A stretch of DNA of 64,000 bases from contig CAILBC010000030.1 in assembly GCA_903832325.1 (NCBI GenBank), positions 20,734 through 84,733 on the forward strand. Reading direction: 5' to 3'. The notes under the pieces are model-generated. The model made no database searches, was not told the DNA's origin, and saw nothing but the letters and a program-made list of their open reading frames with translations. Every line of letters starts with the position of its first letter. The first letter of the stretch is position 1. Below, one piece after another: positions 34,283 to 44,758 of this stretch. This DNA is from an uncultured Sphingomonadales bacterium. Its GTDB lineage: Bacteria; Pseudomonadota; Alphaproteobacteria; Sphingomonadales; Sphingomonadaceae. The translations under genes were made by a program, and so were the position numbers.

Positions 34283-35716
34283 TCAGGGCGCGCGGGTATC
34301 AGGGGTGGATGCCATGTGCAACCCGCGCGCAACCGGCGCGCGCAGCCCCGCCTGCGCCATCCGCGCCCTCAGGGCCGGCAGCCGCACCGCCAGATTGCCC
34401 GCGCGCAAGGCATAGCTGATCAACAGCGCCAGCCAGACCCCGCTATCGGCAAAGGGCCGCAGCGCAAAGTCACAGGCGAGATAGGCCAGCATCGAAATCA
34501 GCGCGGCATTGCGCAGCGCGCGGCCCTCGGTGGCGCCGATGAACACCCCGTCGAGCAGCCAGGCGGGCGCACCGATCAACGGCACAACCGCGGCAAAGGG
34601 CAGATAGGCCAGCGCCGTGGCGCGCACGTGCGGATCGGTGGTGATCGCCGCCACGCCCCAGGGGCCGGCCAGTACAAACAGCACGCTCAGCCCGGCACCG
34701 CCGATCGCGGCAAATTCCCCGGTCAGCCGCAGCGCCCGGTCGAACGTGCCGCGCGATCCGCTGCCGATGGCATGGCCCACGCGTTCTTCGGCAGTCAGCG
34801 CAAAGGCATCGAGCACGAATGCGGCAATCGCGACAAACTGCATCAGCACGTGGTTGGCGGCCAGCGTGGTTGCGCCCAGCCGCGCCCCGGCATTGGCAAA
34901 CCAGGTGAACAGGATCAGCAGCGCCACCGTGCGGATCATCAGATCGCGATTGACCACAAACAGCCGCGCCAGCCGGTCGCGCGCCATTACGGCAGCAAGG
35001 CCGGTGCGGCGGAGCAGCGCCCGCGGGCGCGCCCCGCCGGGCCCCAGCGCCAGCCCCAGCCCGATCGCCAGCGCCAGCCATTCCGCCGCCGCCGTGCCCA
35101 GCCCGACGCCCCGCGCACCCAGCCCGAAATGCCACACCAGCGTGGTATCGAGCGCCACGTTGATCGCGTTCATCGCCAATTGCAGCACCAGCGCCAGCCG
35201 CGTCTGGCGCCGCCCGATCAGCCAGCCATTCACGGCAAACCCGGCCAGCGCCGCCGGCGCCCCGTAAAACCGCGCCGCCACGAATGCCCGCGCCGGCACC
35301 GCCACCGCACCGCCCGGGGGCAGCGCCAGAAAGCCCACCGCCATGATCGGCCCGGTCAACAGCATCAGCACCGCCCCGATGGCCAGGCCCATGACCACCC
35401 CGCGGATCAGCAGCGCATCGACTTCATCGCGTTCGCCCGCGCCCGATGCCTGCGCCACCAGCCCCGACAGCCCCATGCGCAGAAACCCGAAGCTCCAGAA
35501 CACCATGTCGATCACCGCCGCGCCCATTGCCACCCCGGCCAGGGCCCCCCCGCCCAGTGTCACCCCGCTCAGGGCCGCCGCGCTGCCGCTGCGCCCGATG
35601 ATCAGCGTATCGACCAGCCCGACCAACGGCACCGAAGCCTGCCCGATCATGATCGGCCAGGCCTGCGCGATAACGGCGCGCCGGGTCAGGGTATGCGGGG
35701 CATGGGGCAGGGGCAT
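34283..35716 (-). CDS. MATE-family efflux transporter
   Basis: The 477-residue protein has twelve hydrophobic segments in the two-fold MATE layout, with the DinF-like opening [23 protein letters not shown]. It exports drugs or metabolites by cation antiport. ATG 35716 ([10 protein letters not shown]) is chosen; the very long frame reaching to 37825 is antisense to the protease gene. The 31-bp gap before argG suggests co-transcription, though the function is unrelated. Confidence 0.9.
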   Translation of the reverse strand: MPLPHAPHTLTRRAVIAQAWPIMIGQASVPLVGLVDTLIIGRSGSAAALSGVTLGGGALAGVAMGAAVIDMVFWSFGFLRMGLSGLVAQASGAGERDEVDALLIRGVVMGLAIGAVLMLLTGPIMAVGFLALPPGGAVAVPARAFVAARFYGAPAALAGFAVNGWLIGRRQTRLALVLQLAMNAINVALDTTLVWHFGLGARGVGLGTAAAEWLALAIGLGLALGPGGARPRALLRRTGLAAVMARDRLARLFVVNRDLMIRTVALLILFTWFANAGARLGATTLAANHVLMQFVAIAAFVLDAFALTAEERVGHAIGSGSRGTFDRALRLTGEFAAIGGAGLSVLFVLAGPWGVAAITTDPHVRATALAYLPFAAVVPLIGAPAWLLDGVFIGATEGRALRNAALISMLAYLACDFALRPFADSGVWLALLISYALRAGNLAVRLPALRARMAQAGLRAPVARGLHMASTPDTRAP

Positions 35717-35884
35717 CGTCGCCAGCCATCCCGCCTTGAGCGCCTGCGCGCAAGCCCCCTTCGGCAAAGGCCTGTGGCTACGGATGTGCTTAAATCCGAT
35801 GTTAAGCCTTTGGCCCGGGCAACTCGTTAAGTCTTGGCCGTCATTGCTGCGGATGTTGCCATCCCTGGGACAAGGGCGGTTCGC

Positions 35885-38110
35885 ATGCCATTCAACACCA
35901 ATACTGCCACCTGGACTTCGGCCGATTACAAGGCCGCCACCGCTGCGCAAGTCGCCACGCTGACCACGGCGCAAGTCGCGGCGATGGCGCATGCCGACTG
36001 GCTGACGCCGGCGGCCTTTGGCGGGTTTTCCGCAGCGCAAGTGGCGGCGGTGTCGATCAGCTGGAACTGGATGAGCGCGGCGCAGATCAACGCGATCACG
36101 CCGGCGGCGCTGGCCGGGCTGTCGGCCACTGCGATTGCGCAATTGAGCGCCACGACCGTTTCGGGGCTGGATGCCGGGCATCTTGCCGCGCTGGGCACGG
36201 CGCAGATTGCGGCCTTTGCTTCGGCCCAGATCCGCGCGCTGGGTGGGGCGCAGATTGCCGCGCTGACCGCGGCGCAGATTGCGGCGCTGAAAATTGCGCA
36301 GATCGACCTGTTTACCGCCGCGCAGATTGGCGCGCTGGGCGCAAAGCAGGTGGCCGCGCTGACCACGGCGCAACTGGCCACGCTGTCGGCGGCGCAAGTG
36401 GCCGGCATTGGCGCGGCAGGCGCGGCGGGGTTGACCACGGCACAGCTCGCGGCGCTGGGCATGGCGATCCGGGGGCTGGGCACGGCGGCCATCGCGGCGC
36501 TGGCGCCGGCGACGATTGGCGCGCTGACCGGGTGGCAATTGGCCGACCTGACTGTGGCGCAGATCGGTGCGCTGACCACCGGGCAGATCATCACGCTGAC
36601 CGCGGCGAAAGTAGCGCGGCTGTCGCCCGGGCAATTGCAGGCGCTGGGCATCAAGGTTCAGGCTTTCGTGCCCGCGGCGCTGGCCGGGCTGGGCCAGGCC
36701 GGGCTGCTGGCGGTCTATACCCGGCTTTCCGCGTCGCAACTGGCGGCGCTGTCGGCGGCGCAGGCCGCGGAAGTTGCCCTGGCCAAATCGGTTCTCGCCA
36801 CGCTCATCGGGCCGGCCACGGCGGGCGGGCTCACTTCTGCCGGGCTGCTCGCGCCGGTTACCGCGCTGATCGCCTCGGGCCAATCGCTGTTCAGCTATCA
36901 GGGGCTGCTCTCCGTGCTGAAAGCCGCCGGCGGCGCAATCGGGACCGGCGGGCTGACGGCGGCGCAACTGGCCGATCTGAAAACGCTGGCCAAGGCGGTG
37001 GGCACGGTTACGGGCACCGGATCGTATCTGGCCGGGGTGCTGGGCGCGCTGGTCAATGGCAATGCCGCCAATGCCACATGGACCGGGGGCGCCATGGCGA
37101 CCACGCCCCTGGGCAATCTGGCCGTGGGCAGCACTGCCACGCAGTTTACGGAACTGCTGGGCAAATGGTTTCTCGGCACCGATTTGCCAAGCTGGTCCAC
37201 CACCAGCGCAACGGTCTGGACCACGCGGACAGGCGATCTGTTCGGCACGGCAGGGCCGGTTTCCACCGATCCGGTGCAGGGCGGCATCGGCGATTGCTAT
37301 CTGATCGCCGCAATGGTCGAAGTGGCGAAGGATCAGCCCGGGCTGATCGCATCGATGTTCACCGACAACGGCAATGGCACAGTCGGCGTGCGGATGTATG
37401 CGCCGGGGGGCAAACCGGTCTATTTCACCGTGAATGGACAAGTTCCGGCCAATGGCTGGACTGCGGGCACCGCAAACGGATCGCTGTGGACCACGCTGCT
37501 GGAAAAGGCCTTTGTCGCCTGGCGCAACGAAGTGCACGGCAATGCCTATACGTATGATGCGATCAATGGCGGCTGGTCCGACGGGCTGACCGCGATCACC
37601 GGAAAGGCGGGCACCAACTACATCAGCGCCTATACCGCATCGCAGACCGCATGGGACACGACGGTGAAAAACGCGGTGATCGCCGCGTTGCAGGCCGGGC
37701 AGGAAGTGCTGTTCGGATCGTTTATCGATGACAAGGACGCCGCCAACGGCAAGACCGACCTTGTCAGCGATCACGAATTCGCGGTGACCGGGTTCGACAC
37801 CGCTACCGGGAATTTCATCCTGCAAAATCCATGGGGTGCGGCCGGCGGATCAAGCTGGAACGGCGTATTCGAACAAAGCATCGATCAACTGTGGGGCGGC
37901 ACCACCGGCAACGGCGCCTCCAGCGGGTTCATCGTTGCCAAGGGAACATCGCCTGCGGGCGCAACCTCGGCTGCCTATGCCGCAGCGCAACTGGCGCAGG
38001 CGATTGCCGCCACGCCGCAATCGGCGGGCACACTGCTGCCCGGCAGCCTGATGACGGCGGCGCAAGGCAACGGGCCGGGCGTGCTTCACCTTGCCGCACA
38101 CGCGGCCTGA
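35885..38110 (+). CDS. Calpain-like (C2 family) cysteine protease with octapeptide-repeat N-terminus
   Basis: The 741-residue protein begins with an Ala/Leu-rich region (about 15-330) built on an eight-residue repeat. It runs almost perfectly over residues 105-180 (AQIAALTA-type units, consensus AQ[IV]xAL). A C-terminal calpain core follows with the triad C471 (GGIGDCYLIAAM), H630 (SDHEFAVTGFD) and N648 (LQNPWG). No classical signal peptide is seen. Secretion by a C-terminal route is possible but unproven. ATG 35885 is preferred; a TTG at 35834 would add 17 residues. It is divergent from the MATE gene. The substrate is unknown. Confidence 0.85.
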   Translation: MPFNTNTATWTSADYKAATAAQVATLTTAQVAAMAHADWLTPAAFGGFSAAQVAAVSISWNWMSAAQINAITPAALAGLSATAIAQLSATTVSGLDAGHLAALGTAQIAAFASAQIRALGGAQIAALTAAQIAALKIAQIDLFTAAQIGALGAKQVAALTTAQLATLSAAQVAGIGAAGAAGLTTAQLAALGMAIRGLGTAAIAALAPATIGALTGWQLADLTVAQIGALTTGQIITLTAAKVARLSPGQLQALGIKVQAFVPAALAGLGQAGLLAVYTRLSASQLAALSAAQAAEVALAKSVLATLIGPATAGGLTSAGLLAPVTALIASGQSLFSYQGLLSVLKAAGGAIGTGGLTAAQLADLKTLAKAVGTVTGTGSYLAGVLGALVNGNAANATWTGGAMATTPLGNLAVGSTATQFTELLGKWFLGTDLPSWSTTSATVWTTRTGDLFGTAGPVSTDPVQGGIGDCYLIAAMVEVAKDQPGLIASMFTDNGNGTVGVRMYAPGGKPVYFTVNGQVPANGWTAGTANGSLWTTLLEKAFVAWRNEVHGNAYTYDAINGGWSDGLTAITGKAGTNYISAYTASQTAWDTTVKNAVIAALQAGQEVLFGSFIDDKDAANGKTDLVSDHEFAVTGFDTATGNFILQNPWGAAGGSSWNGVFEQSIDQLWGGTTGNGASSGFIVAKGTSPAGATSAAYAAAQLAQAIAATPQSAGTLLPGSLMTAAQGNGPGVLHLAAHAA

Positions 38111-38364
38111 TCGGGGTTCCATAGCCTGTGCCGCGCAATCGCGGGGCCCGGGAACACGGCGCACCAGGGCGGGTGCGCTGCGCCGCATCATTCGATTGGA
38201 CGGCCCCGGCTGCGGCGTGTAGGGCCTTGGCCAACGTCAGCTTGCGGGTCCAGTCGCTGGCGGCAGAGGGCCAATCGTGCTCTCGCTTGCATCGAAAGCG
38301 TGGCTCATGGTCCTTCTTTTTGCATTTCCGCCCTGTTGGCATACCGGATTTGCCCCTGCCGGAG

Positions 38365-39000
38365 ATGCCTTGGCCGGATTTTGGCGTGCCTGATCGCGCG
38401 GGGGCACTGGCGGCTGCGGCAAACGGGGGCGATCGCGCGCCGGCGCAGGCGCGTGCCTTTGCGGCGGCGCATGCGGCCATGGCCGCGGGGTGCCGGTTCC
38501 TGATCGCGCGGGCAGACCGGCCGGTGGGGGTTCCGGCGATCCGCCAGCCGCATCGCGGCGTGGCGATGCGCCGCGCGGGCAATTGCCTGCGCGAACTCGA
38601 TCGCATGCTGGTGGTGCTGATCGATGCCAGTGGCCATGGCGATGGTGCGCCGCCGCGGGTGCACGGGGTCTATGCGCGTGATGGCGATGCCGCGCACAAA
38701 TTGCACCGGATTGCGGCGCTGCGGCGCCATTTTGCACACGATGCGCCGCGTTTGCGCGCCATCGGGCGGCTGCGCGCGATGGCCTGCGGCGATATGGCGG
38801 TTGAAGCCGGCAGCCGGCCCCAGGTTGATCTGGCCGTGGCCACGCGCGGACTGGCGCATGCCGATGATACCGCGGTCAACGCCATGGTCATCGGCGATGC
38901 CGCATTGGGCGCGATTGCCGAATTCTACCTGGTGCTCGCCGATCGCATGCGCGCGGTCTGCGCGGGCACACCGCGCGGCGCAGTGGCACTGACCGACTGA
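38365..39000 (+). CDS. Hypothetical protein
   Basis: A 211-residue protein I do not recognise. It is rich in Ala, Arg and His, with no membrane segment. Third codon positions are strongly GC, as in neighbouring genes, and the frame stays open from 38128. The start is uncertain; ATG 38365 is the first after the less gene-like upstream part. Segments such as AGNCLRELDRMLVVLIDASGHGDGA look structured. It is downstream of the protease gene in the same direction. Confidence 0.5.
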   Translation: MPWPDFGVPDRAGALAAAANGGDRAPAQARAFAAAHAAMAAGCRFLIARADRPVGVPAIRQPHRGVAMRRAGNCLRELDRMLVVLIDASGHGDGAPPRVHGVYARDGDAAHKLHRIAALRRHFAHDAPRLRAIGRLRAMACGDMAVEAGSRPQVDLAVATRGLAHADDTAVNAMVIGDAALGAIAEFYLVLADRMRAVCAGTPRGAVALTD

Positions 39001-39571
39001 GCGCAGGCAAAAACCGGCAGCAGTGTTCCGGCAGCAGTGTTACGGCTGCAGTGTTACGGTTGGGGATAGCGGTATCATGCTCCTTCATTCGTCGCCCCCG
39101 GCTGGGATGCGATGACGGTTCGTGCAACACGCAGCGGGCCCGCGCGTGGGCGCGGCCCCATGCTACGCCGGGTGGGCGGGTCGGGATCGCATGCGAATCC
39201 CGACGGATAGCAGCTGCACCGACAACCCCTGCCTGGTGCAACCCTCCGGAGCTATGGCCAATCCGCCTGTCGCCTGTTTCGTCTTCGCACCACGGGATCC
39301 GGGGACAGGTGGTCCCGTTGCAGTGACAAGGCGGAGTGAAACAGGGACTTTGCCTTAGGGCATCTCCAGATCAGTGGAGATCGGACCGACTGGCGCATGG
39401 CCCGCGCCGGAATGGTGCGCGGCCGCTGCGGCTAACGCACTGGAACGCAATGCTTAATACATTTTACTTAGCGCCGCGCCGAAATGGATCAAACTCGGGT
39501 GCAGTGCAACAGGCAGCGCCAGGCCCCGGCGCGGGTTTTGCGCGGCCGGCGGGATATCCTGCCCAACGGGT
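39001..39571. other. Gene-free stretch with a 14-bp tandem repeat
   Basis: Between the hypothetical gene and the CFA-like gene no credible CDS is seen. The stretch holds three copies of a 14-bp unit, CCGGCAGCAGTGTT with variants (39014-39055). No clear promoter or terminator was found. Confidence 0.6.
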
Positions 39572-40915
39572 TCAGGCGGGGGCGGTATCGCGGCGCAGCG
39601 GCGCCACAGTTGCGTCAATGTGCCCGGCCCCTGGTTGTCCGGCCCCCGGTTGCCCGGCCCCTGGTTGTCCGGCGCCTGGTTGAACCGCATTCAGTCGCTT
39701 TTCGGTCGCTTCGATATAATCGCGGGTAATCGGCACCGCATCGCGATCGCGCACCAGTTGCAACTGGAAATTGACCAGGCTGGCATGTTCGAACCCGGTC
39801 GCCGCGCCCGCCAGATAGAACAGCCACATGCGATAGAACTTTTCATCGAACAGTTCGACAATGCGATCGTGCTGCGCCACGCAACGATCGAACCACGCGC
39901 GCAGCGTGGGCGCATAATGCCGGCGCAAAATCTCGCAATCGGCCAGCATCAGCTTGTTGGGCTCGATCGCCGCCACGGTTTCGCTCAAGCTGGGAATATA
40001 GCCGCCGGGGAAAATGTATTTGCGCGTGAAATCGTCGGTGATCGCCGGCGGCGCGGCGCGGCCGATGGTGTGCAGAAGCATCACCCCGTGCGGTTCCAGC
40101 AGATTGTGGCAGGTGCGGAAAAACGTGGGGAAATTGCGCGTGCCGACATGTTCGAACATGCCCACCGACACGATCCGGTCGAATTTGCCGGCAACATCGC
40201 GATAATCGGTCAGGCTGAACGTAACCGCGTGGTCCACCCCTTCGCGTGCGGCCCAGGCCTTGGCATAGCCGATCTGTTCCTTGCTCAGCGAAATGCCGTG
40301 AATCCTTGCACCCGATACTTTGTGCAGGTGGATGGCCAGGCCCCCCCAGCCGCAGCCGATATCCAGCACGGTGTCGCCCGGTTTCAGCGCCAGCTTGGCC
40401 GCGATGTGGTTCATCTTGGCAATCTGCGCCTCTTCCAGCGTGGTCACGCCGTCGGCCCAGTAGGCGCAGGAATATTGCCGGTTGGAATCGAGGAACAAGT
40501 CATACAGCCGGTCGTCAATGTCATAATGGTGCGCGACATTGCGCAGGCTGGCGGCGCGCGCGTTGATCCGGTTGATCCGCCCCACCACGGCCAGCCGCAA
40601 TTTGGCAAACAGCCCCGGATTGTCGAGATCGCGCCCGCTGTCCCACGGGTTGTTGCGCCGCACCAGCCCGACAAAATCCATGATGTCGCCGCCGGTAATG
40701 TCCAGCCGGCAATCCATATAGGCCTCGGCAAAGCCCAGGCTGGGGTTGCGCGCGATCTTGCCCGGCACGCCCTTGTCATGCAGCACCAGGCCCAGATCGG
40801 CCCAGCCTTCGCGCGGGGTGCCATAGACACGCTGGCGGCCGCCCGCCTCGGTCAGCGTGACAGTGCCGGTATGGATCAGACGTTTGAGCGCGGCATCAAG
40901 CAGGAACATTGACAT
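39572..40915 (-). CDS. Cyclopropane-fatty-acyl-phospholipid synthase-like methyltransferase
   Basis: The 447-residue protein has an N-terminal CFA-specific domain and the SAM-binding motif VLDIGCGWGGLAIHL (about residue 187). HYDIDDRLYDLFLD and EHVGTRNFPTFF follow, both typical of Cfa enzymes that methylenate unsaturated acyl chains of phospholipids at the membrane. The C-terminus carries four QPGAG repeats from a 15-bp DNA repeat (about 39627-39687), outside the family core. ATG 40915 is chosen among close starts (40924, 40909). Confidence 0.88.
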   Translation of the reverse strand: MSMFLLDAALKRLIHTGTVTLTEAGGRQRVYGTPREGWADLGLVLHDKGVPGKIARNPSLGFAEAYMDCRLDITGGDIMDFVGLVRRNNPWDSGRDLDNPGLFAKLRLAVVGRINRINARAASLRNVAHHYDIDDRLYDLFLDSNRQYSCAYWADGVTTLEEAQIAKMNHIAAKLALKPGDTVLDIGCGWGGLAIHLHKVSGARIHGISLSKEQIGYAKAWAAREGVDHAVTFSLTDYRDVAGKFDRIVSVGMFEHVGTRNFPTFFRTCHNLLEPHGVMLLHTIGRAAPPAITDDFTRKYIFPGGYIPSLSETVAAIEPNKLMLADCEILRRHYAPTLRAWFDRCVAQHDRIVELFDEKFYRMWLFYLAGAATGFEHASLVNFQLQLVRDRDAVPITRDYIEATEKRLNAVQPGAGQPGAGQPGAGQPGAGHIDATVAPLRRDTAPA

Positions 40916-41025
40916 CGTCAGCAAAACCCGTGGTGGCTGGTGGTCGTGGATGAATGGCCTTTACCCTGCGGTCTTTGCAAGGTCTTTGCAAGGCGTCACG
41001 GTTGCTTGCGGCGGGGTGCGCGCCT

Positions 41026-41880
41026 ATGTCCTGCACCATGCAGCTTGATCTGGTCGATGTTTTCGGTGCGGGGCCGCTTTCGGGCAATCCGCTGGCGGTG
41101 GTGCGCGGCGGTGATGCGCTGGATGCGGGCCAGATGCTGGCGCTCACCCGCTGGCTGGGATTTTCGGAAACCACCTTTCTGTTGCCGCCGACCGATCACC
41201 GGGCGGATTACGCCTTGCGCATATTCTATCCCGCGGGCGAATTGCCCTTTGCCGGGCACCCCACCCTGGGCAGCGCGGCGGCCTGGCTGGCCACGGGTGC
41301 AACCCCGGCGACACCCGGGCTGGTGGTGCAGGAATGCGGCGCCGGGCTGATCGATGTGCGCCTTTCCGACGATGCCATGGCCTTTCGCGCCCCGCCGCTG
41401 CGCCGGTCCGGCCCGCTGGACGATGCGGACCTGGCCGAGGCGATCCGCGTGGCCGGGGTGGACCGGCGCGACGTGATTGCGGGCGTGCATGGTGACAATG
41501 GGCCGGGCTGGCGGCTGCTGCATCTGGCCTCTGCCGAGGCGGTGCTGGCTGCGGTTCCGGTTTCCGGCGCTCCGGTGCCCACCGATATCGGGCTGGTGGG
41601 CGCCTGGCCGCACGGGCACGATCGGCAATTCGAAGTGCGCGCCTTTTTTGCCGATGCCAACGGGCGCATCGCCGAAGACCCGGTGACCGGCAGCCTGAAC
41701 GCCGCCGTGGCGCAATATCTGGTGGCGGCCGGTCGCGCCGCCGCGCCGGGCTATGCCGCGGGGCAGGGGCAATGCATCGGCGCCGACGGGCGCATCGGCG
41801 TAACAATCGATCCCGATGGTGCGATCTGGATCGGCGGCCGCACGCGCATCATCGCGCGCGGCGCGGCGCTGGTACTTTAA
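41026..41880 (+). CDS. PhzF-family isomerase
   Basis: The 284-residue protein has the PhzF opening (LVDVFGAGPLSGNPLAVV) with the SGNP motif. The E48-like catalytic glutamate in LGFSETTFLL follows, then FAGHPTLGSAAAW and EDPVTGSLNAAVAQY. PhzF proteins are isomerases or epimerases. Outside phenazine clusters the substrate is usually unknown, and no other phenazine gene is here. ATG 41026 or 41038 could start it. An 11-bp tandem duplication (GGTCTTTGCAA) lies about 40 bp upstream. Confidence 0.9.
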   Translation: MSCTMQLDLVDVFGAGPLSGNPLAVVRGGDALDAGQMLALTRWLGFSETTFLLPPTDHRADYALRIFYPAGELPFAGHPTLGSAAAWLATGATPATPGLVVQECGAGLIDVRLSDDAMAFRAPPLRRSGPLDDADLAEAIRVAGVDRRDVIAGVHGDNGPGWRLLHLASAEAVLAAVPVSGAPVPTDIGLVGAWPHGHDRQFEVRAFFADANGRIAEDPVTGSLNAAVAQYLVAAGRAAAPGYAAGQGQCIGADGRIGVTIDPDGAIWIGGRTRIIARGAALVL

Positions 41881-42114
41881 GCCGCGCGCACTGCGCGACC
41901 GCAGGCCGCCTGAACGGCATGACCCGTGCCGGTTCACCGTGGGCTAACCTTCGTTAGTTGATATACCCGCTCGGGCCCCACACCAGAACGTGCCGGGCCC
42001 GCAGCGCGCCGCGATTGCGGTGACCCCGTCGCATTGCCGCAAAAGGTTGCCTGATGCAGCCACGCGATCGGGATATGGAACAAGGCCGGGATATTGAAAA
42101 AAAGATTGCCCGCC

Positions 42115-43677
42115 ATGACCGGATTCAGGTCGCGCCCCCGCGCACTTGCCGCCTCGACTGCCATGCTGATGCTGGCCGCCTGCCAGGGTGGGGGTGTGCC
42201 GGGGCCTGCCCCGTCGGACAGCGGCAGCGGCGTGGCCGAGGCCCTTCCGCCCGAGTCCCTGCCGCTCACCACCACCATCGCGCCGCCGCAGACCGTTGCG
42301 CCGCCGGTGACCGAACTGCCCGAAGCGCATGGCCTGGTGCGGCGGCGGCTGGCCAACCCGCGCGACGGCTATGCCTATCTCGATCGGGCCTATTATCAGG
42401 ACAATGCGGTAACCGATGCACCGCCCGATTATGCCTTTGACAATGGCGGTGTGCGGCCGTGGACCTGGGCGACCGGCGATGGCGCACGCGTGATTACCGA
42501 GCCTGTGGCCGATGGCTATCGCACGTATTATTACAACGCCGGGTCCAACCGCCCCTATCTGGTGCGCGATCCGCGCTATTCCTATGCTTATGACAACGGT
42601 GCGCTGGTTGCGGTGTTTACGGCGCGGGGCGTGCCGGTTGACCTGAACACGGATGGCGCCCCGCTGCGCTATGCCGGGCGCTATGGCGATCGCGGCGCGG
42701 CGCTGTGGGCGCAGGCCACGCGCGGGCAGCATCAGCCGGTAAACGCCTATGCCTGGGGCGATCGCCGCCCGGATCTGGCCGCGCAACGCGCCGAATGGCA
42801 ACGCCAGCGGCAGGCCAATGCCGATTGGGCGGAATGGAATCGCGCGCACGGCAGCGATGAAGAACGCCGGTGGAGCGATGTGCGCGATACGCACCAGCAG
42901 GCCGCGCAGCAGTTCGGCGCCTGGCAGCAGAACCACTATCAAAGTGCACAACCGCAATATTATCCCGCGTATGACGGTTCCTTGGGCAACGGTGGCGGAA
43001 ACGGCGGGGATGGCGGTCGGCACCATGATCACACGGCCGCGATTGTCGGCGGTGTGGTGGGCGCAGGGCTGATCGCGGCGGGCATCTCCGCGGTGTTTGG
43101 CCACCGCGATGCCCCCCATGCGCAACCCCAACCCCAACCCCAACCCCAAATCCAGCAGCCCCGGCAGCAGGCGCAACCCGTGATGCCGCAGCAGGGAGGT
43201 GCACCGGCCCAGGCGCCCTATCCGGTTCCGCCGCAGCGCTATGCCCAACCCGCCGGGCCGGCAAACGGCGCCCCGGGCCCCCGTCGCGATCCCGTGCCGC
43301 AGTACCAGAGGCAGCCCGGCTATGCTCCCAGGGGGCCTGTCCCGGTCGCCGCGGCCCCGATCAGGCCAGAAGCCTCAAGGCCAGAAGCCTCAAGGCAGGC
43401 ACCTGTCAGGCAGGCACCACCGGCGATGGCTCCGGCTGCCCGCGCCCCGCAGGTTGCGCCCGCGCCGCGCGCCGCACCGGCTTCGGTTGTGCCCCTTCCG
43501 GCCATGCACCGTCCGGCGCCTGGACAGCCGGTACCAGCCCGCGTGGAGCCCGCGCACCCCGCTCCGCACCCCGCTCTGCACATTGATCCGCATGGCGATC
43601 CGCATGGCGATCCGCACGGAGCTCCGCACACTGATCCGCGTGGCGATCGCCCGGAGCATCAGCACCCGGGCGCCTGA
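42115..43677 (+). CDS. Proline-rich envelope lipoprotein
   Basis: The 520-residue protein has a lipoprotein signal with lipobox LMLAAC. A Tyr/Arg/Asp-rich folded part (about 60-290) follows, then one hydrophobic glycine-rich segment (AAIVGGVVGAGLIAAGISAVFG). The tail is long and low-complexity (Pro/Gln/Ala), ending in HGDPHGD-type repeats. I know no function. The YDNGALVAVFTARG segments are reminiscent of sphingomonad surface proteins. A TTG at 42094 is an alternative start. Confidence 0.75.
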   Translation: MTGFRSRPRALAASTAMLMLAACQGGGVPGPAPSDSGSGVAEALPPESLPLTTTIAPPQTVAPPVTELPEAHGLVRRRLANPRDGYAYLDRAYYQDNAVTDAPPDYAFDNGGVRPWTWATGDGARVITEPVADGYRTYYYNAGSNRPYLVRDPRYSYAYDNGALVAVFTARGVPVDLNTDGAPLRYAGRYGDRGAALWAQATRGQHQPVNAYAWGDRRPDLAAQRAEWQRQRQANADWAEWNRAHGSDEERRWSDVRDTHQQAAQQFGAWQQNHYQSAQPQYYPAYDGSLGNGGGNGGDGGRHHDHTAAIVGGVVGAGLIAAGISAVFGHRDAPHAQPQPQPQPQIQQPRQQAQPVMPQQGGAPAQAPYPVPPQRYAQPAGPANGAPGPRRDPVPQYQRQPGYAPRGPVPVAAAPIRPEASRPEASRQAPVRQAPPAMAPAARAPQVAPAPRAAPASVVPLPAMHRPAPGQPVPARVEPAHPAPHPALHIDPHGDPHGDPHGAPHTDPRGDRPEHQHPGA

Positions 43678-43702
43678 TCCCGCTTTTGGTTGACGCGCAC
43701 GG

Positions 43703-44758
43703 TCAGGCCTTTATTTCGGCGGCCAGCGTGCGCGTCAGCACGGCCGCCGGCATGGCACGCGCCAGTGGCGCACCCTGGCCGGCCCATTGCGCGCCAAACC
43801 CGGTCTGCCCCGCGGTCCTGGCCGCTGCATTCAGCGCCTTGCCCAGGTCATAGGCCACGGGATAGGCCGGTATCTCCTCGGGCGCGATCGTGGCGCCTGC
43901 CGTGGTAAAGCGGTTGGGCAGGCACCGCGCCGGGCGGCCGGAAATCACCCGCGTCATTGTCGTGTGCTGCGCCGCATCGCCCAGCAGCGCGGCGCGATAG
44001 GCCGCATCGGCCAGGCTTTCGTCGCTGGCGATATAGGCGGTGCCCAATTGCGCCGCGCCGGCGCCAGCGGCGCGCACCGCATCGATTCCCGCGCCATCCA
44101 TGATCCCGCCGGCGGCAATCACCGGCAGCGCGATGCGCCGGGCCAGCAGGCGCACCAGCGCCAGCGTTCCGGTTTGCGCATCGGCGGCATCGGGGTCGAA
44201 ACAGCCGCGATGGCCGCCGGCCTCCCACCCTTGCGCCACCACCGCGTGCATCCCGGCGGCCTCGGCAGCCTGCGCCTCGGCCAGGCTGGTCGCGCTGGCC
44301 AGCAGCACGATCCCCGCCGCGCGCAGCGCCGCCACCCGCGCCGCATCGGGCAGGCCGAAATGAAAGCTGACCACGGCCGGCCGTTCGGCCAGGACCATGG
44401 CCAGCATCGCATCATCCCGGGCAAAGCTGGTGTAGATTTCGTGCAACCGATCGGGCGGTGCGGCGCCCGCTTGCGCAAACTGCGGGCGCCAGCGGTCGAT
44501 CCACGCCGCCTCCCGCGCGGGATCGCGCCGCGCCGGGGCATGGACAAACAGGTTCAGGTTGAACGGCCGGTTGCTGCGGGCGCGCACCGCGCCGATCATC
44601 GCGCGCGCTGCCTCAACCCCGCCGGCACCCGCAGCCAAGGCCCCCAGGCCGCCGGCTTCGGATACGGCGATGGCCATGGCGGGCGAGGAAACCCCGGCCA
44701 TCGGCGCCTGCAGGATGGGCAGATCAATGCCCAGCAGATCAAGCAGACGCGCGGTCAT
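43703..44758 (-). CDS. Nitronate monooxygenase (2-nitropropane dioxygenase family)
   Basis: The 351-residue TIM-barrel flavoprotein has [28 protein letters not shown] at the N-terminus, [14 protein letters not shown] in the middle and an [11 protein letters not shown] phosphate-binding loop. It oxidises nitronates or propionate-3-nitronate with FMN. Its ATG overlaps the stop of the LysR gene by 4 bp (ATGA), so the two are co-transcribed. Confidence 0.9.
   Translation of the reverse strand: MTARLLDLLGIDLPILQAPMAGVSSPAMAIAVSEAGGLGALAAGAGGVEAARAMIGAVRARSNRPFNLNLFVHAPARRDPAREAAWIDRWRPQFAQAGAAPPDRLHEIYTSFARDDAMLAMVLAERPAVVSFHFGLPDAARVAALRAAGIVLLASATSLAEAQAAEAAGMHAVVAQGWEAGGHRGCFDPDAADAQTGTLALVRLLARRIALPVIAAGGIMDGAGIDAVRAAGAGAAQLGTAYIASDESLADAAYRAALLGDAAQHTTMTRVISGRPARCLPNRFTTAGATIAPEEIPAYPVAYDLGKALNAAARTAGQTGFGAQWAGQGAPLARAMPAAVLTRTLAAEIKA

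Noticed and set aside
35801..35839. Direct repeat GTTAAG-YCTT-GGCC before the calpain-like gene as an operator
   Set aside because: Two copies 25 bp apart with different internal lengths; not enough to separate from chance.
34283..37825. 1180-codon minus-strand frame
   Set aside because: Only the part up to 35716 is real (MATE). The rest is antisense to the repeat-rich protease and mirrors its repeat.
41026..41880. Phenazine biosynthesis cluster
   Set aside because: A single PhzF-family gene with no other phz gene nearby; such orphans are common and not linked to phenazines.
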